Notes: generated from the letters alone by a model not told the origin. A stretch of 64,000 bases of DNA from PCPOR2b sp965220385 (GCA_965220385.1 OZ244825.1:4836001-4900000); one strand, 5' to 3'. Shown: positions 8,931-18,126, numbered from the stretch's first letter. Made by a program: numbers and translations.

Positions 8931-9737
8931 ATGATTAAACTCGGCATGTATGGATCCTATTTTGGCAAGGACGATCCAAAAACACTTCCCTATGTTGAAG
9001 ATGTGATCGATTTCGCCTACGAGTTGAAACTAGATGTCGTCGATTTCCGCGCCGACGTCGGCTTTCGCTCGCAGGACCTCGATTACCTGCGCGCTATCAA
9101 GATTAAATGCCTCAAAGCCGGACTCCCCATCGGCTACCTCGCGACCGGCGGCCATTTTGTGGGAACCGAAGATGAGCTGCAGGAGAAAATGGCTCGATGC
9201 AAAGCAGATCTAGATACAGCCGTTTTCCTCGGCACGCCAATGGTCAGATCGTTCTGCGGTCCCACGCCGGAGACCGACGAAGGGCAAGCACGCGAAGTCG
9301 AGTGCTTCCAAGAGTTATGTGACGCTGCTGCCGAAAAGGGAATCATTGTCGGCGTGCAGAACCATCCATGTACCGGCGACGGGGTCCTACAGCTTCTGCG
9401 TGAGACAGATCGCGAAAACTTTACCTTTATTCTGGATACCGGTCAGTGGGTGGGATCTCCCTCACGGACCCAAGGTGTTCCCGATCCGGATATAGATACC
9501 TACCAATTCATGGAGCAGACCGCTCCCTACGCCGCGTATGTCCGTGCAAAAGTTTATAAAGTGGATAGTGGACGTGAGGAGTGGTTAGACTATGAACGTA
9601 TTGTTAAAATTCTGAAAGCAGCGAATTTTAATGGATGTATGTCCATCACATTTGAAGGCAAAGACGTCAACGAATGCGATGATAAAGAAACCTTCAGGCG
9701 AGCGGCTAAGTACCTACGTGAACTACTTGCCGCCTAG
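8931..9737 (+). CDS. Sugar phosphate isomerase/epimerase, paralogue 1
   Basis: A 268-residue xylose isomerase-like TIM barrel. Likely metal ligands are in VGVQNHPCTGDG, FILDTGQWVGSP and MSITFEGKDVN. It is a clear paralogue of the protein at 19289, sharing for example SGxEEWLDY, the YLR(A/T) segment and RExDxxxFxxxxDTGQ. Both probably act on related sugar or sugar-acid substrates. The gene follows the cupin by 44 bases with its own AAGGAG before ATG 8931, so the two may be co-transcribed. Confidence 0.8.
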   Translation: MIKLGMYGSYFGKDDPKTLPYVEDVIDFAYELKLDVVDFRADVGFRSQDLDYLRAIKIKCLKAGLPIGYLATGGHFVGTEDELQEKMARCKADLDTAVFLGTPMVRSFCGPTPETDEGQAREVECFQELCDAAAEKGIIVGVQNHPCTGDGVLQLLRETDRENFTFILDTGQWVGSPSRTQGVPDPDIDTYQFMEQTAPYAAYVRAKVYKVDSGREEWLDYERIVKILKAANFNGCMSITFEGKDVNECDDKETFRRAAKYLRELLAA

Positions 9738-9823
9738 TCTTTTTGGATAAATCCGACACCGTTGCGTGAAGGAAGCCTTGCGCTTGCGGAATCGGAACAC
9801 GATACACAATCAAGGAGATTATA

Positions 9824-10936
9824 ATGGCCGAAAATATTTACTCAAGATTGGGTGCAGTTCCAATTATCAATGCTGCGGGTAACTCCACCGCCATGGGTGG
9901 ATCAACCCCTACCCCAATTGTCAAACAGGCAATGGAAGAAGCGGAAGAATACTTTGTGGACATGGAGGAACTCCTCGAAAAATCTGGAGACCATATCGCT
10001 TCTCTGGTGGGCGCGGAGGCCGCTTATGTCACGGCAGGCTGTTACGCCGCCATGGTATTGTCCACCGCCGCGTGTATGACCGGCAACGATCAGGAAAAAA
10101 TGGATCAGCTTCCAGATACCACCGGCATGAAGGACGAGGTCGTCATCCAAGCAAAACAGCGATACGGCTTTGATAGGGCTTACACCATACCGGGAAGCAA
10201 GCTGGTAGTAGCCGGCGACGAAAGCGGGTGCACGGCAGAACAACTGGAAGCCGCAATCGGTCCCCAGACCGCAGCCGTTATCCACTTTATCAGCCCAGAT
10301 CCGGATGTCACCGTTGTCTCGCTCGAAGATACGGTCAGCATAGCACGTAAACATAATGTGTATGTCATCGCCGACGCCGCTTCACAGATCTTCCCAATCA
10401 ACTATTTCAAGGACACCGCCACATCGGCAGACTTGGTCTGCTTCGGCGGCAAATATGTCCACGGTCCCCACTCAGCCGGATTTGTGGCTGGCAAGAAGGA
10501 CCTCATCCAAGCGGTCGCTGCCCACGGTTTCATCGGACCCCGTCCCTTGGGACGCGGGATGAAGATAGATCGACAGGAAATCATCGGACTCACCGTCGCC
10601 CTCGACCAATGGTTCACGATGGACCACGAGGAACGCTTCGACGAATATCGGCAAAAGTTCGCTGTCATTGAGCGAGCAATTGAAGGTGCGCCCGGCGTGG
10701 AAGAAACGAAGGAAGTTACTACGCAAAGATATTGGGGCGTTGAACTCCACGTCGTCATTAACGCGGCAGAGGCGGCACGTAGTGCGCGCGAACTCATCAA
10801 AGATCTTGATGCCGGCGATCCCTGCATCAAAGTTGGCGGTGAAGGCGAAGATGCCGTCGTTATCCGGGTGGACAACCTAGAGGAAGGTGATGAACATACC
10901 ATCGCCCAGCGGTTGAGAGCCCTGCTCGCCGGTTAA
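9824..10936 (+). CDS. SelA-like PLP-dependent lyase or transferase
   Basis: A 370-residue fold-type I PLP enzyme of the SelA-like/DgaE group. It begins with the diagnostic RLGAVPIINAAGNSTAMGGS and has the PLP-binding Asp in VIADAASQ and the Schiff-base lysine at about residue 210 (FGGKYVHGPHS). Enzymes of this group include D-glucosaminate-6-phosphate ammonia lyase and related sugar or amino-acid lyases. At 370 residues it lacks the length of true selenocysteine synthase (about 460), so it is not evidence for selenocysteine synthesis. Neighbouring sugar isomerases fit an amino-sugar-acid role (inference). AAGGAG precedes ATG 9824. Confidence 0.75.
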   Translation: MAENIYSRLGAVPIINAAGNSTAMGGSTPTPIVKQAMEEAEEYFVDMEELLEKSGDHIASLVGAEAAYVTAGCYAAMVLSTAACMTGNDQEKMDQLPDTTGMKDEVVIQAKQRYGFDRAYTIPGSKLVVAGDESGCTAEQLEAAIGPQTAAVIHFISPDPDVTVVSLEDTVSIARKHNVYVIADAASQIFPINYFKDTATSADLVCFGGKYVHGPHSAGFVAGKKDLIQAVAAHGFIGPRPLGRGMKIDRQEIIGLTVALDQWFTMDHEERFDEYRQKFAVIERAIEGAPGVEETKEVTTQRYWGVELHVVINAAEAARSARELIKDLDAGDPCIKVGGEGEDAVVIRVDNLEEGDEHTIAQRLRALLAG

Positions 10937-10958
10937 ATTCGGTTCCGGCTTAGGATTC

Positions 10959-10986
10959 GTAGGGAACGCAGATCTGCGTTCCCTAC
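10959..10986. repeat. Perfect 28-base palindrome without loop
   Basis: Bases 10959-10986 read identically on both strands, centred on AGATCT (half site GTAGGGAACGCAGA). There is no T run, so a terminator is less likely than a repeat remnant or a protein site. It lies between the SelA-like gene and the serine hydrolase gene. Confidence 0.7.
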
Positions 10987-11042
10987 CCCGAACTTTATCG
11001 GGCGAATCTCCATTTCCCTGCCAACAGACGATTGGCAAACAC

Positions 11043-11951
11043 ATGCAGATGAACAAGCAATTTCCAACAGCAGCATGTGACCAAATTGCGACGGACTTTT
11101 GCGGACGTATCGGCTTCTACATCGAAGACCTGACCACCGGAATAACGCACGAACACAATGCGGATCAACGCTTTCCCACTGCGAGCGTCTGCAAAGTGCC
11201 AGTGATGATTGAATTGTTCCAGCAGGTTGAGAACGGCACGCTTTCCCTTGATGACCGCTATCGGCTGCAAGGAGACATCTCCACCCACGGGTCAGGGACG
11301 CTACAGCTGATGGAAGATGAGCCGGAGTTGACGCTACGCGACTATTGTCGGTTGATGATCGGGGTCAGCGATAACGTGGCGACCGACTTCCTCTTAGGGG
11401 TGGTTGGGTTGGAATCTGTCAACGCCACGCTGGATGCGATGGGCTTTCCCAACACCCGGACCAGTGTAACCTTGGGTCGCTATCACTACCGGATGTTCGG
11501 CATGGACGATGTCCCATGTAACCGTGAAAACGATGCGGTGCAGCAGAAACGGGCAGAGACGCACGGCACTGATTCCGACAGCGTATCCTTCCAAGATTCT
11601 CTGGAGAATAACGTCGCCACCCCACGGGATATGGGAAATATCCTGAAACAACTTCACGCCGGTCAAATCGTCAGTCCGCAGGCATCAGTAGCGATGATCG
11701 AGATGCTCAAACTCTGCAATGACCGCCGTATGATCGCCCGCGACTTAAACCGTGATATCCCAATTGGCCACAAGATTGGATCAAGCGGGCGTATCAAGGG
11801 GGATGTCGGGCTTATCTTCCTTCCAACAGGTCCCCTCGTCGTCTCCGCGTTTGCACTTGCCAGCAGTGATGGTGCCCGTGGGGATGAGGCGATTGCGGAG
11901 ATTAGTCGGTTAGCAGTGGAAACCTTCTCACCCGAAAGTATCGCTCAATAA
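11043..11951 (+). CDS. Class A beta-lactamase-like serine hydrolase
   Basis: A 302-residue protein with penicillin-recognising serine hydrolase motifs: Ser48-x-x-Lys51 (SVCK), Ser109-Asp110-Asn111 (SDN) and KIGSSG near residue 239 in place of KTG. The order and spacing match class A beta-lactamase folds. No signal peptide is visible, unlike true beta-lactamases, which argues for a cytosolic esterase or amidase. ATG 11043 is used; ATG 11049 is an alternative and neither has a strong ribosome binding site. Its place among sugar enzymes does not reveal a substrate. Confidence 0.75.
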   Translation: MQMNKQFPTAACDQIATDFCGRIGFYIEDLTTGITHEHNADQRFPTASVCKVPVMIELFQQVENGTLSLDDRYRLQGDISTHGSGTLQLMEDEPELTLRDYCRLMIGVSDNVATDFLLGVVGLESVNATLDAMGFPNTRTSVTLGRYHYRMFGMDDVPCNRENDAVQQKRAETHGTDSDSVSFQDSLENNVATPRDMGNILKQLHAGQIVSPQASVAMIEMLKLCNDRRMIARDLNRDIPIGHKIGSSGRIKGDVGLIFLPTGPLVVSAFALASSDGARGDEAIAEISRLAVETFSPESIAQ

Positions 11952-12037
11952 TTCTTTATACCTTGCGTTTGTTTGTCCCGATGCCTTATCGGGAATAGTA
12001 TTCTATCAATATCTAAATTTCCTATGGAGGAAACAAA

Positions 12038-12631
12038 ATGGCAGAGATACACAGTTCTTGGCAACGCGATTTCGATGTATACGATAGACTCAACGCGCTC
12101 GGCATTGACCTCGGTACAAAAGCCGACGCAGTTTCCGATCCCCGCGGTCGGCGTATCTGTAACCTCACCTTTACCCCCTCCGGTCTGGTCTTCGCTTCGG
12201 GGACAGGTGCCGGAACGGGTCCGGTGACCAACGACGATGCAGATGTGGAAGATGGTTACGATGCGGGTCGAGAGGCAGGCATCAGCCACATCCTCTCCCT
12301 GCACTGGGGATTGGAACCCTTCGGGAACTTGAACGATGTCTGGTACTGCGTCAAGTGTATCGGGATGGTCAACTCACACGGCGGCGGGTCTTTTACAAAA
12401 TCACCCCAAGTTGTGGACGGCTACACGAAGGCGTTTCACGATGTCTTTGGCGGACCGCTCTCCGAATCGGCTGACGATGGTATGGACTCATCGCTGTCGG
12501 GCTGGCACGCGCGAAGTGCTGTAGCAGGTTATGATCTACCGGGAAACTGTAAGATCGAGCCTGAGATGATTTTCCAAATCGATCCAGATCTGGCACTCAG
12601 GATTATCCGTGAACGGGGTCCACACATTTAA
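12038..12631 (+). CDS. RidA/YjgF-like protein
   Basis: A 197-residue protein that fits the YjgF/RidA fold: DRLNALGIDL, an early strand LTFTPSGLVFASGTGAG, a helix, then a strand VWYCVKCIGMVNSHGG and a C-terminal ARSAVAGYDLPGNCKIEPEMIFQI similar to the family's RxxV..xxLP.....E signature. RidA proteins deaminate reactive enamine or imine intermediates of PLP enzymes. A SelA-like PLP enzyme two genes upstream makes such a role plausible (inference). GGAGGAAAC precedes ATG 12038. The Arg that binds the carboxylate of imines is probably the R in HARSAVAG. Confidence 0.65.
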   Translation: MAEIHSSWQRDFDVYDRLNALGIDLGTKADAVSDPRGRRICNLTFTPSGLVFASGTGAGTGPVTNDDADVEDGYDAGREAGISHILSLHWGLEPFGNLNDVWYCVKCIGMVNSHGGGSFTKSPQVVDGYTKAFHDVFGGPLSESADDGMDSSLSGWHARSAVAGYDLPGNCKIEPEMIFQIDPDLALRIIRERGPHI

Positions 12632-12638
12632 GTTCTGA

Positions 12639-12726
12639 TTCATGTTAAGAAACCGTGCAGCAGAAACCGAGTTTTTTCTTCAAAACTCGGTTTCTCTCCA
12701 TATTTTGCACTTTCTTTTTACATGAA
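12639..12726. repeat. Family A palindromic repeat, compact full copy
   Basis: An 88-base imperfect palindrome. Outer arms TTCATGTTAAGAAACCGTGC (from 12639) and an approximate inverted copy ending CATGAA at 12726 enclose the perfect core hairpin 12662-12695. This is the best copy for defining the ends of the family, which look like a small non-coding MITE. Confidence 0.75.
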
Positions 12727-12751
12727 CCTCCCGATTTAGTTTGGAGGCATT

Positions 12752-13642
12752 ATGTCCGTTCGTTTCGTATTTTTGACTGACAGCCACTATTATCCCAACG
12801 CACCAAAAGATTACGGCGCGCCGAAGATGCTGACACAGAGTAAGACCGTCCTCGACGCGATTGTGCCAGCGGTCAACCCGATTAAACCGGAATTCATCGT
12901 TCACGGCGGCGACTTCCTCTGCGGTGGTAGTTCGTTTGAGCTGCCGTGGGAAACCTATCTGCAATCGATTGAGGACGTTGCAGCAGCCTTTGCCGACTTT
13001 GAGGCACCGCTATATTGCGTCCCCGGCAATCACGACTCCGACGCCCAACATGGATCCTTTGAAGCGTTCGCGGAAAGATTCGACATCCCCGAAACGCTCA
13101 AGGTCGTTGATGCTGCCCCACGCCTTCGTCTCGCGATCGCCAACATCTATCACCAATGCGACCCAATTGAAGACGGCAGCGGCGTTTGGACCGATACCCT
13201 TGACAATGCCCTCCGTGAGGAAGCGGAAAAAGCCTACGACGAAGGGCACGCGATGCTGTTGTTTATCCATGCCTGGGCACTGCCAAGCCATGAAGAGGGA
13301 AAGGGAACCGTCGACGGTGCAAATCGGTTGTTGGAAACTGTGAAACAGAGTCCTGCCATCGTCGCGCTCTTCACGGGGCACCGGCATACCAACCGTATCC
13401 GGATGTATCGTGATTTCCTCACTGTTGACACCGCATGTCTGATCGGTTACCCGCTGGGGTTTCGGGAGGTCCAACTCCATGACGACGGATATTTCGAGAC
13501 GCGATTTCACCAACTCCCACTACCAGCACTTATCCAAGAATCGTACGACAAATCCAGCGCTGAAACGAATAACGTTTGGTGTGGCGAAATCCATGACCGG
13601 AATACGGAAATCCTCATACCGAGACTGAAAGAGATTTGGTAA
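12752..13642 (+). CDS. Calcineurin-like metallophosphoesterase
   Basis: A 296-residue binuclear metal phosphoesterase. All five motifs are present in order: Asp10-x-His12 (LTDSHYY), HGGDFL near residue 51, PGNHDSD near 91, IHAW near 170 and GHRH near 210. No signal peptide, so cytosolic. Members hydrolyse phosphomono- or diesters including sugar or cyclic nucleotide phosphates. TTTGGAGG precedes ATG 12752. A second member of this superfamily lies at 23691, but the two are not close paralogues. Confidence 0.85.
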   Translation: MSVRFVFLTDSHYYPNAPKDYGAPKMLTQSKTVLDAIVPAVNPIKPEFIVHGGDFLCGGSSFELPWETYLQSIEDVAAAFADFEAPLYCVPGNHDSDAQHGSFEAFAERFDIPETLKVVDAAPRLRLAIANIYHQCDPIEDGSGVWTDTLDNALREEAEKAYDEGHAMLLFIHAWALPSHEEGKGTVDGANRLLETVKQSPAIVALFTGHRHTNRIRMYRDFLTVDTACLIGYPLGFREVQLHDDGYFETRFHQLPLPALIQESYDKSSAETNNVWCGEIHDRNTEILIPRLKEIW

Positions 13643-13666
13643 CCACAAATCTACATGAATTCCGGT

Positions 13667-13844
13667 TCGATTAAGGCAACATACTGTAGGAGCGATCTCC
13701 GAATCGCGACTCTGGCCTTGGGTTACATCAGTATAGATTCGCGCGATTAGCGGATTCGATTAAGGCAACATACTGTAGGAGCGATCTCCGAATCGCGACT
13801 CTGGCCTTGGGTTACATCAGTATAGATTCGCGCGATTAGCGGAT
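13667..13844. repeat. Two tandem copies of an 89-base unit
   Basis: The 89-base unit starting TCGATTAAGGCAACATACTG occurs twice back to back with no visible difference. Each unit contains TGTAGGAGCGATCTCCGAAT, a short hairpin motif that also occurs in variant form at about 51305-51325. Complete identity suggests a very recent duplication. It lies just upstream of the epimerase gene at 13870 and could carry its regulatory region. Confidence 0.8.
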
Positions 13845-13869
13845 TGGCACTATAGAATAGGAGAAATAG

Positions 13870-14562
13870 ATGAGAATCCTCGTCACCGGTGCCGCTGGGG
13901 CTGTTGGTACGGCGGTCGTGAAAGGGATGAAAGACCGGTATTCGCTGCGTGGGTTTGACCGCGTACCGATACCGGATATTGAAGATATGATTGTTGGGGA
14001 TGTCACTGACTTTGACGCCGTGCTCAGAGCCACCGAGGATATGGAGGCGGTGATCCACCTCGCAGGCAATCCCTCCGGCGGCGCACCGTGGGAAGATATC
14101 CTCCAGAATAACATCATCGGCACATACAACGTCTTTGAAGCCGCACGGCAAAACGGTGTCCGTCGTATCGCCTTCGCCAGCCGCGCTGGGCTACTCGCGC
14201 CCTACCCAAAAGACATCATGCGGACGGTTGATATGACCCCTCGACCGGAGAGCTACTATTCAATCAGCAAGGTCTTTGGAGAGAATCTGGGCTATATGTA
14301 TTCAGCCCGGTTTGATATGGAATGTGTCTCGGTTCGGATCGGCAACTTCAAGCGGGACCGTGACCTTCCGGATCACCCCCATCAACTGAGCCACGGCGAC
14401 GCGGCTCTCGTATTTGAGCGGGCAGTTACACAGCCGGGGGTGAAGTTCGAGGTTGTGTTCGGCGTTTCAGACAGCACATGGGCACTCTACGATCTGGAAC
14501 ACGGGCGGGATGTCATCAACTACCACCCACAGGATAAGTCGGACGCAGAACCGGAAATCTGA
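13870..14562 (+). CDS. NAD-dependent epimerase/dehydratase, uronate dehydrogenase-like
   Basis: A 230-residue extended SDR. The dinucleotide-binding motif TGAAGAVG is at residues 6-13, VIHLAGNPSG near 62 and the catalytic Tyr-x3-Lys in YYSISKVFGENL near 137. The pattern of a short length, HLAGNPS and a conserved VRIGNF segment resembles uronate dehydrogenases, which oxidise galacturonate or glucuronate to lactones. This would fit the uronate-related glycosidases in the region, but substrate is inferred. The gene is followed 35 bases later by a second SDR-type gene and is probably co-transcribed with it. Confidence 0.75.
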   Translation: MRILVTGAAGAVGTAVVKGMKDRYSLRGFDRVPIPDIEDMIVGDVTDFDAVLRATEDMEAVIHLAGNPSGGAPWEDILQNNIIGTYNVFEAARQNGVRRIAFASRAGLLAPYPKDIMRTVDMTPRPESYYSISKVFGENLGYMYSARFDMECVSVRIGNFKRDRDLPDHPHQLSHGDAALVFERAVTQPGVKFEVVFGVSDSTWALYDLEHGRDVINYHPQDKSDAEPEI

Positions 14563-14597
14563 GAATCAATTGTAACGGTACTTCAAGGGAAAGAATC

Positions 14598-15623
14598 ATG
14601 AACGTTCTTATTATCGGTGGCACACGATACATGGGTCGGATTGTTGTACAGCGACTACTTGAACGCGGGGACAACGTCACCATCTTTTCCAGAGGGACCA
14701 CCCAACCCGAATGGTGGAACCAGATTGAGCATATTCAGGGCGACCGTGAAGATCAGGCAGATTTTGCCGCAAAGCTGAAGGGGAAATCCTTTGATGCGGT
14801 CATTGACACGCAGGCTTACCGTAAGGAAGATGTCGAATCTGCGGCAGGCGCATTCAATGGCAACGTGGGCCGCTACGTCATAGTCAGCACCGGATCGGTA
14901 TACTTGGAAGGCGCGGTAGACTTCTCCAAGCACTGCACGTTCCAAGAGTCGGTCGTAGATTGGTCGTCAATTGATTATACCTACCCCGCAGGAGAAGACC
15001 CCTACGGCGTCGGCAAACGCCACTGCGAAAAGTGGCTCCAAGAGAACAGCAAGGTCCCGTACACAGTTGTCCGCATTCCGGCGGTCATGGGCTGGGACGA
15101 TCCGACCGGACGGATGTGGTGGTGGGTCCAACGGGCACTGGACGGACGCGGTGTAATTATCCCGCTGGAAAACCGTGGACTGTTCCGCACCCTATATTCG
15201 GCTGATGCCGCGGAGGCTTTCATCCGTGTCCTTGATGTGCCAGAGACCGCCAACCAGACATATCACATCGCCATGCAAGAGATAATGACCATAGAACGTT
15301 GGGCGGAACTGATTTGGAAGGCAGCAGGTCACGAACACCAGATTACTTACATTCCAAACGAAATCATCCAAAAACAACCCCACCTGAACGCTTACGCCCC
15401 ACCGATGAGCAGGTCCGCATCATATATCTACAACCTGTCCAAAGCCGAGGGTGACTTCGGTTTTACCACCACACCCGCAGAAGAGTGGATCCAAACGACC
15501 ATAGACTGGTATCGTGAGCAGTATGCAGGCGAAGATTCGGAGGGTTATGAATATCGGGAAGACGAGCTAAGGTTAGCAGCCGGATGGGAAACACAATTTG
15601 GGCAATTCATCTCCGGGTTCTAA
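14598..15623 (+). CDS. Atypical SDR, NAD-dependent epimerase-like
   Basis: A 341-residue NAD(P)-binding protein of the atypical extended SDR group that includes CSP41-like proteins. The motif is IIGGTRYMGR (residues 4-13), with FSRGTTQP following strand two and DTQAYRKED after strand four. The usual YxxxK appears as YGVGKRHCE near residue 136. Function could be sugar epimerisation or binding; the group is poorly characterised. AAGGGAAAG precedes ATG 14598. Likely in an operon with 13870. Confidence 0.75.
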   Translation: MNVLIIGGTRYMGRIVVQRLLERGDNVTIFSRGTTQPEWWNQIEHIQGDREDQADFAAKLKGKSFDAVIDTQAYRKEDVESAAGAFNGNVGRYVIVSTGSVYLEGAVDFSKHCTFQESVVDWSSIDYTYPAGEDPYGVGKRHCEKWLQENSKVPYTVVRIPAVMGWDDPTGRMWWWVQRALDGRGVIIPLENRGLFRTLYSADAAEAFIRVLDVPETANQTYHIAMQEIMTIERWAELIWKAAGHEHQITYIPNEIIQKQPHLNAYAPPMSRSASYIYNLSKAEGDFGFTTTPAEEWIQTTIDWYREQYAGEDSEGYEYREDELRLAAGWETQFGQFISGF

Positions 15624-15709
15624 GTTGCTTCCCACAATCCTGCAAATCCTAAAATCTTGTAAATCCTGATTCAGACAATTATCCTGATTTGACTTTGGGA
15701 GACAGCAAA

Positions 15710-17059
15710 ATGTCAAACGCCGATACAAAAAAAGCGCTATTCCACCGCGATTTGAGTTACGATTATCCCCTAATAGTGCGCGGAGAAGGGATCTATCTCT
15801 ACGATGAAACGGGCAAACGCTACATCGACGGCGCCGCCGGCGCGAGCAATGTCACCTTGGGACACGGCCGCCAGCGTATCGCGGAGGCGATGGCAGAACA
15901 GGGTAAAACGCTCGCCTACTGCTTTGCCACCCATTTTACGACCCAACCGGCACTCGACCTAGCCGATCGGGTTGCTAAAATAGCCCCCGGCGACCTGAAC
16001 CACGCCTACTTCGTTTCAGGCGGTTCGGAGGGGATCGAAACCGCAATCAAGATCGCCCGCCAATATCATGTCCAGCGTGGGAACGGACAGAAGCACCAAG
16101 TTATTTCGCGTTGGCGCGGCTACCACGGTGCGACACTCGGCGCGTTGGGTGTCACAGGTACACCGGGGATGCGCGACCTCTTCGCACCCCTGCTCCCCAA
16201 TTTCCCCCACATCACGCCTTGCTACCCATACCGTTGCGCCTTTGCAGGGTGTGAGGGAAAATGCAACTTGACCTGTGCCAACGAGTTAGAACAGATGATC
16301 TTGCAGACGGGCCCGGAGAACGTGGCGGCATTTGTGGCGGAACCGTTGGTGCTCGGAGGCGTTGCTGCGGCTATACCACCCAAGGACTACTATCCGCTCG
16401 TCCGTGAAATCTGCGATAAATACGACGTCCTATTTATTGCAGATGAAATAATAACCGGCTTCGGGCGCAGCGGCAGATATTTCGCCATCGAGCATTGGGA
16501 CGTGATCCCAGATATGATTGTCTTTGGAAAGGCAGCCAGCAGCGGCTACGCCCCTTTGAGCGGCGTGATTGTTCGGGATACTATTCGCGATACCTTCGCG
16601 GTGGGTGGTACACCTTTTGCCCACGTCTTCACCTACGTCAATAATCCGATAGCAATGCGGGTTGGACTGGAGGTGCTGGACATCATCGAAGAGGAAGGGA
16701 TTCTTGAGCATACCGCGGAGATGGGCGCGTATCTGTTGGAAAAAGCAAGCGCGTTAGATGCCCATCCAAGCGTCGGTGAGATTCGAGGGCTTGGTCTGAT
16801 CCTCGGCATCGAATTGGTACGCGACAAAGATACGAAGGAGCCGTTCCCCGCGTCGCTCGGCGTGCACAAACGGCTCAACAAAATGTTGCTGGACAAGGGG
16901 CTGTCCATGGGAACCGGCGGCGGTACGGCAGATTGGGTGAACGGCGACGACCTGCGTTTTTACCCGCCGCTCATCATCACGCGCAGCCAGATTGACGACG
17001 TGATCGCTCTCATCGACGAAAGTTTGACCCAATTGGAATCTGAGTTGAAGGAGATTTAA
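15710..17059 (+). CDS. Class III aminotransferase
   Basis: A 449-residue PLP-dependent aminotransferase of class III. PLP residues are Asp245 in FIADEIITGFGR and Schiff-base Lys274 in FGKAASSGYAPL. The protein contains a cluster of five cysteines at 171-189 (C-x4-C-x4-C-x3-C-x3-C), seen in some omega-aminotransferases of this class and of unclear role. I start at ATG 15710, with GGGAGA at 15697-15702; a TTG at 15689 is in frame but lies in that ribosome binding region. Likely substrates are omega-amino acids or amino sugars with pyruvate or 2-oxoglutarate. Confidence 0.85.
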   Translation: MSNADTKKALFHRDLSYDYPLIVRGEGIYLYDETGKRYIDGAAGASNVTLGHGRQRIAEAMAEQGKTLAYCFATHFTTQPALDLADRVAKIAPGDLNHAYFVSGGSEGIETAIKIARQYHVQRGNGQKHQVISRWRGYHGATLGALGVTGTPGMRDLFAPLLPNFPHITPCYPYRCAFAGCEGKCNLTCANELEQMILQTGPENVAAFVAEPLVLGGVAAAIPPKDYYPLVREICDKYDVLFIADEIITGFGRSGRYFAIEHWDVIPDMIVFGKAASSGYAPLSGVIVRDTIRDTFAVGGTPFAHVFTYVNNPIAMRVGLEVLDIIEEEGILEHTAEMGAYLLEKASALDAHPSVGEIRGLGLILGIELVRDKDTKEPFPASLGVHKRLNKMLLDKGLSMGTGGGTADWVNGDDLRFYPPLIITRSQIDDVIALIDESLTQLESELKEI

Positions 17060-17254
17060 CGCAAAGCCGCCAAAGTCCCCCTGACAAGTGGTACATCCCG
17101 CCTGTCCCGCCTGTCCCGATTCATCGGGGGCGGGATTTAGGGGGTTAACCGTGCATTGGGAATGTCTAAGTAATTCGAAAATCTACCATACTATTTCTTC
17201 CCTGCGTCTTTGCCTCCTAGCGTCCTTGCGTTCTATTTTTCTTGCTCTGTATTC

Positions 17255-17995
17255 TTACCCGAATAGCGGGTTAGTCGTGCCGAATGCGTCTACCGCTGTT
17301 CCCGTAACCGCTGAACTCGCGTCCGATGATAGGAAAACGGCGAGCGCCGCTATCTCTTCCGGCAGCATCAGCTTCGGATTCTCTTCCCTACCGCCGCTCC
17401 CAAATGCCTCGCGGAACCCCTCCGTATCAACCCCACCAGGACAGATACAGTTGACATCAATGCCGTGCTCCTTCACCTCCGCTGCAACGCTCTCTGTCAG
17501 ACTGATTAGCGCCGCTTTCGTCACCCGATACGCAGTGCGCCCCCTGCCCCCTTTGCGCCCACCGATACTTGAGATATTGATAATCTTGCCGTATCCGTTT
17601 TCGATCATGCTCGGTAGAGCGAATTTCGTGAGCAACGCAGCAGCGGTCAGGTTCACATCCATCACCTGCCGCCACAAATCGGCGTCCAAGTCCACCAGAT
17701 CTATGGGTGGGTGAATGATCGCAGCGTTGTTGACCAAGATATCAACTCTCCCAAATTTCGCGGTCGTTTCATCTACAATCCGTCTGATATCTCGCTCAAC
17801 CCCCAGATCCGCTGTCACCGCCAATCCCCCTGAACCCGCCGCCTCGACCTGAGCGACGACCGCTTCAATCGCAGTTGTCGTGCGGGCGGTAGCGACGACG
17901 TTGGCACCTTCCCGACCAAATGCTAAGGCAATCGCTCTCCCAATGCCTTGGCTTGCGCCGGTGACAATAGCAGTTTTATTCTCAAGTTGTCCCAT
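17255..17995 (-). CDS. Short-chain dehydrogenase/reductase
   Basis: A 246-residue classical SDR. TGASQGIG is at residues 12-19, NNAA at 89-92, Ser143 in INISS and Tyr156-x3-Lys160. The C-terminal end is TGTAVDAFGTTNPLFG, which lacks the usual DGG. It is convergent with the class III aminotransferase and divergent from nothing close; repeats flank it on its 5' side. ATG 17995 is chosen over the adjacent TTG at 17998 because the AAAGGAAA ribosome binding site has better spacing. Confidence 0.8.
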   Translation of the reverse strand: MGQLENKTAIVTGASQGIGRAIALAFGREGANVVATARTTTAIEAVVAQVEAAGSGGLAVTADLGVERDIRRIVDETTAKFGRVDILVNNAAIIHPPIDLVDLDADLWRQVMDVNLTAAALLTKFALPSMIENGYGKIINISSIGGRKGGRGRTAYRVTKAALISLTESVAAEVKEHGIDVNCICPGGVDTEGFREAFGSGGREENPKLMLPEEIAALAVFLSSDASSAVTGTAVDAFGTTNPLFG

Positions 17996-18017
17996 CAATC
18001 TTTCCTTTCAACATCGG

Positions 18018-18060
18018 TTCATGTTAAGGAACCGTGCGATAGAAACTGAGGTTTTTTATG
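18018..18060. repeat. Partial, degenerate family A repeat
   Basis: The left arm TTCATGTTAAGGAACCGTGC and the first half of the core (AGAAACTGAGGTTTTTT) are present, but the second half of the palindrome is missing. It shows that the family decays in place. Confidence 0.55.
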
Positions 18061-18126
18061 AATCCTCCAAGTCAAGCACTAATGAATTAATGAGCCAATG
18101 AACTAATGAACTCATTACGTTTCTTA

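Noticed and set aside
10402..10902. 166-residue minus-strand frame
   Set aside because: It is a low-complexity Ser/Thr/Pro-rich shadow of the SelA-like gene in another frame.
9824..10936. SelA-like protein as evidence of selenocysteine synthesis
   Set aside because: It is about 370 residues, starts like the DgaE/SelA-like lyase group and sits among sugar genes. True bacterial SelA is longer and has an N-terminal domain missing here.
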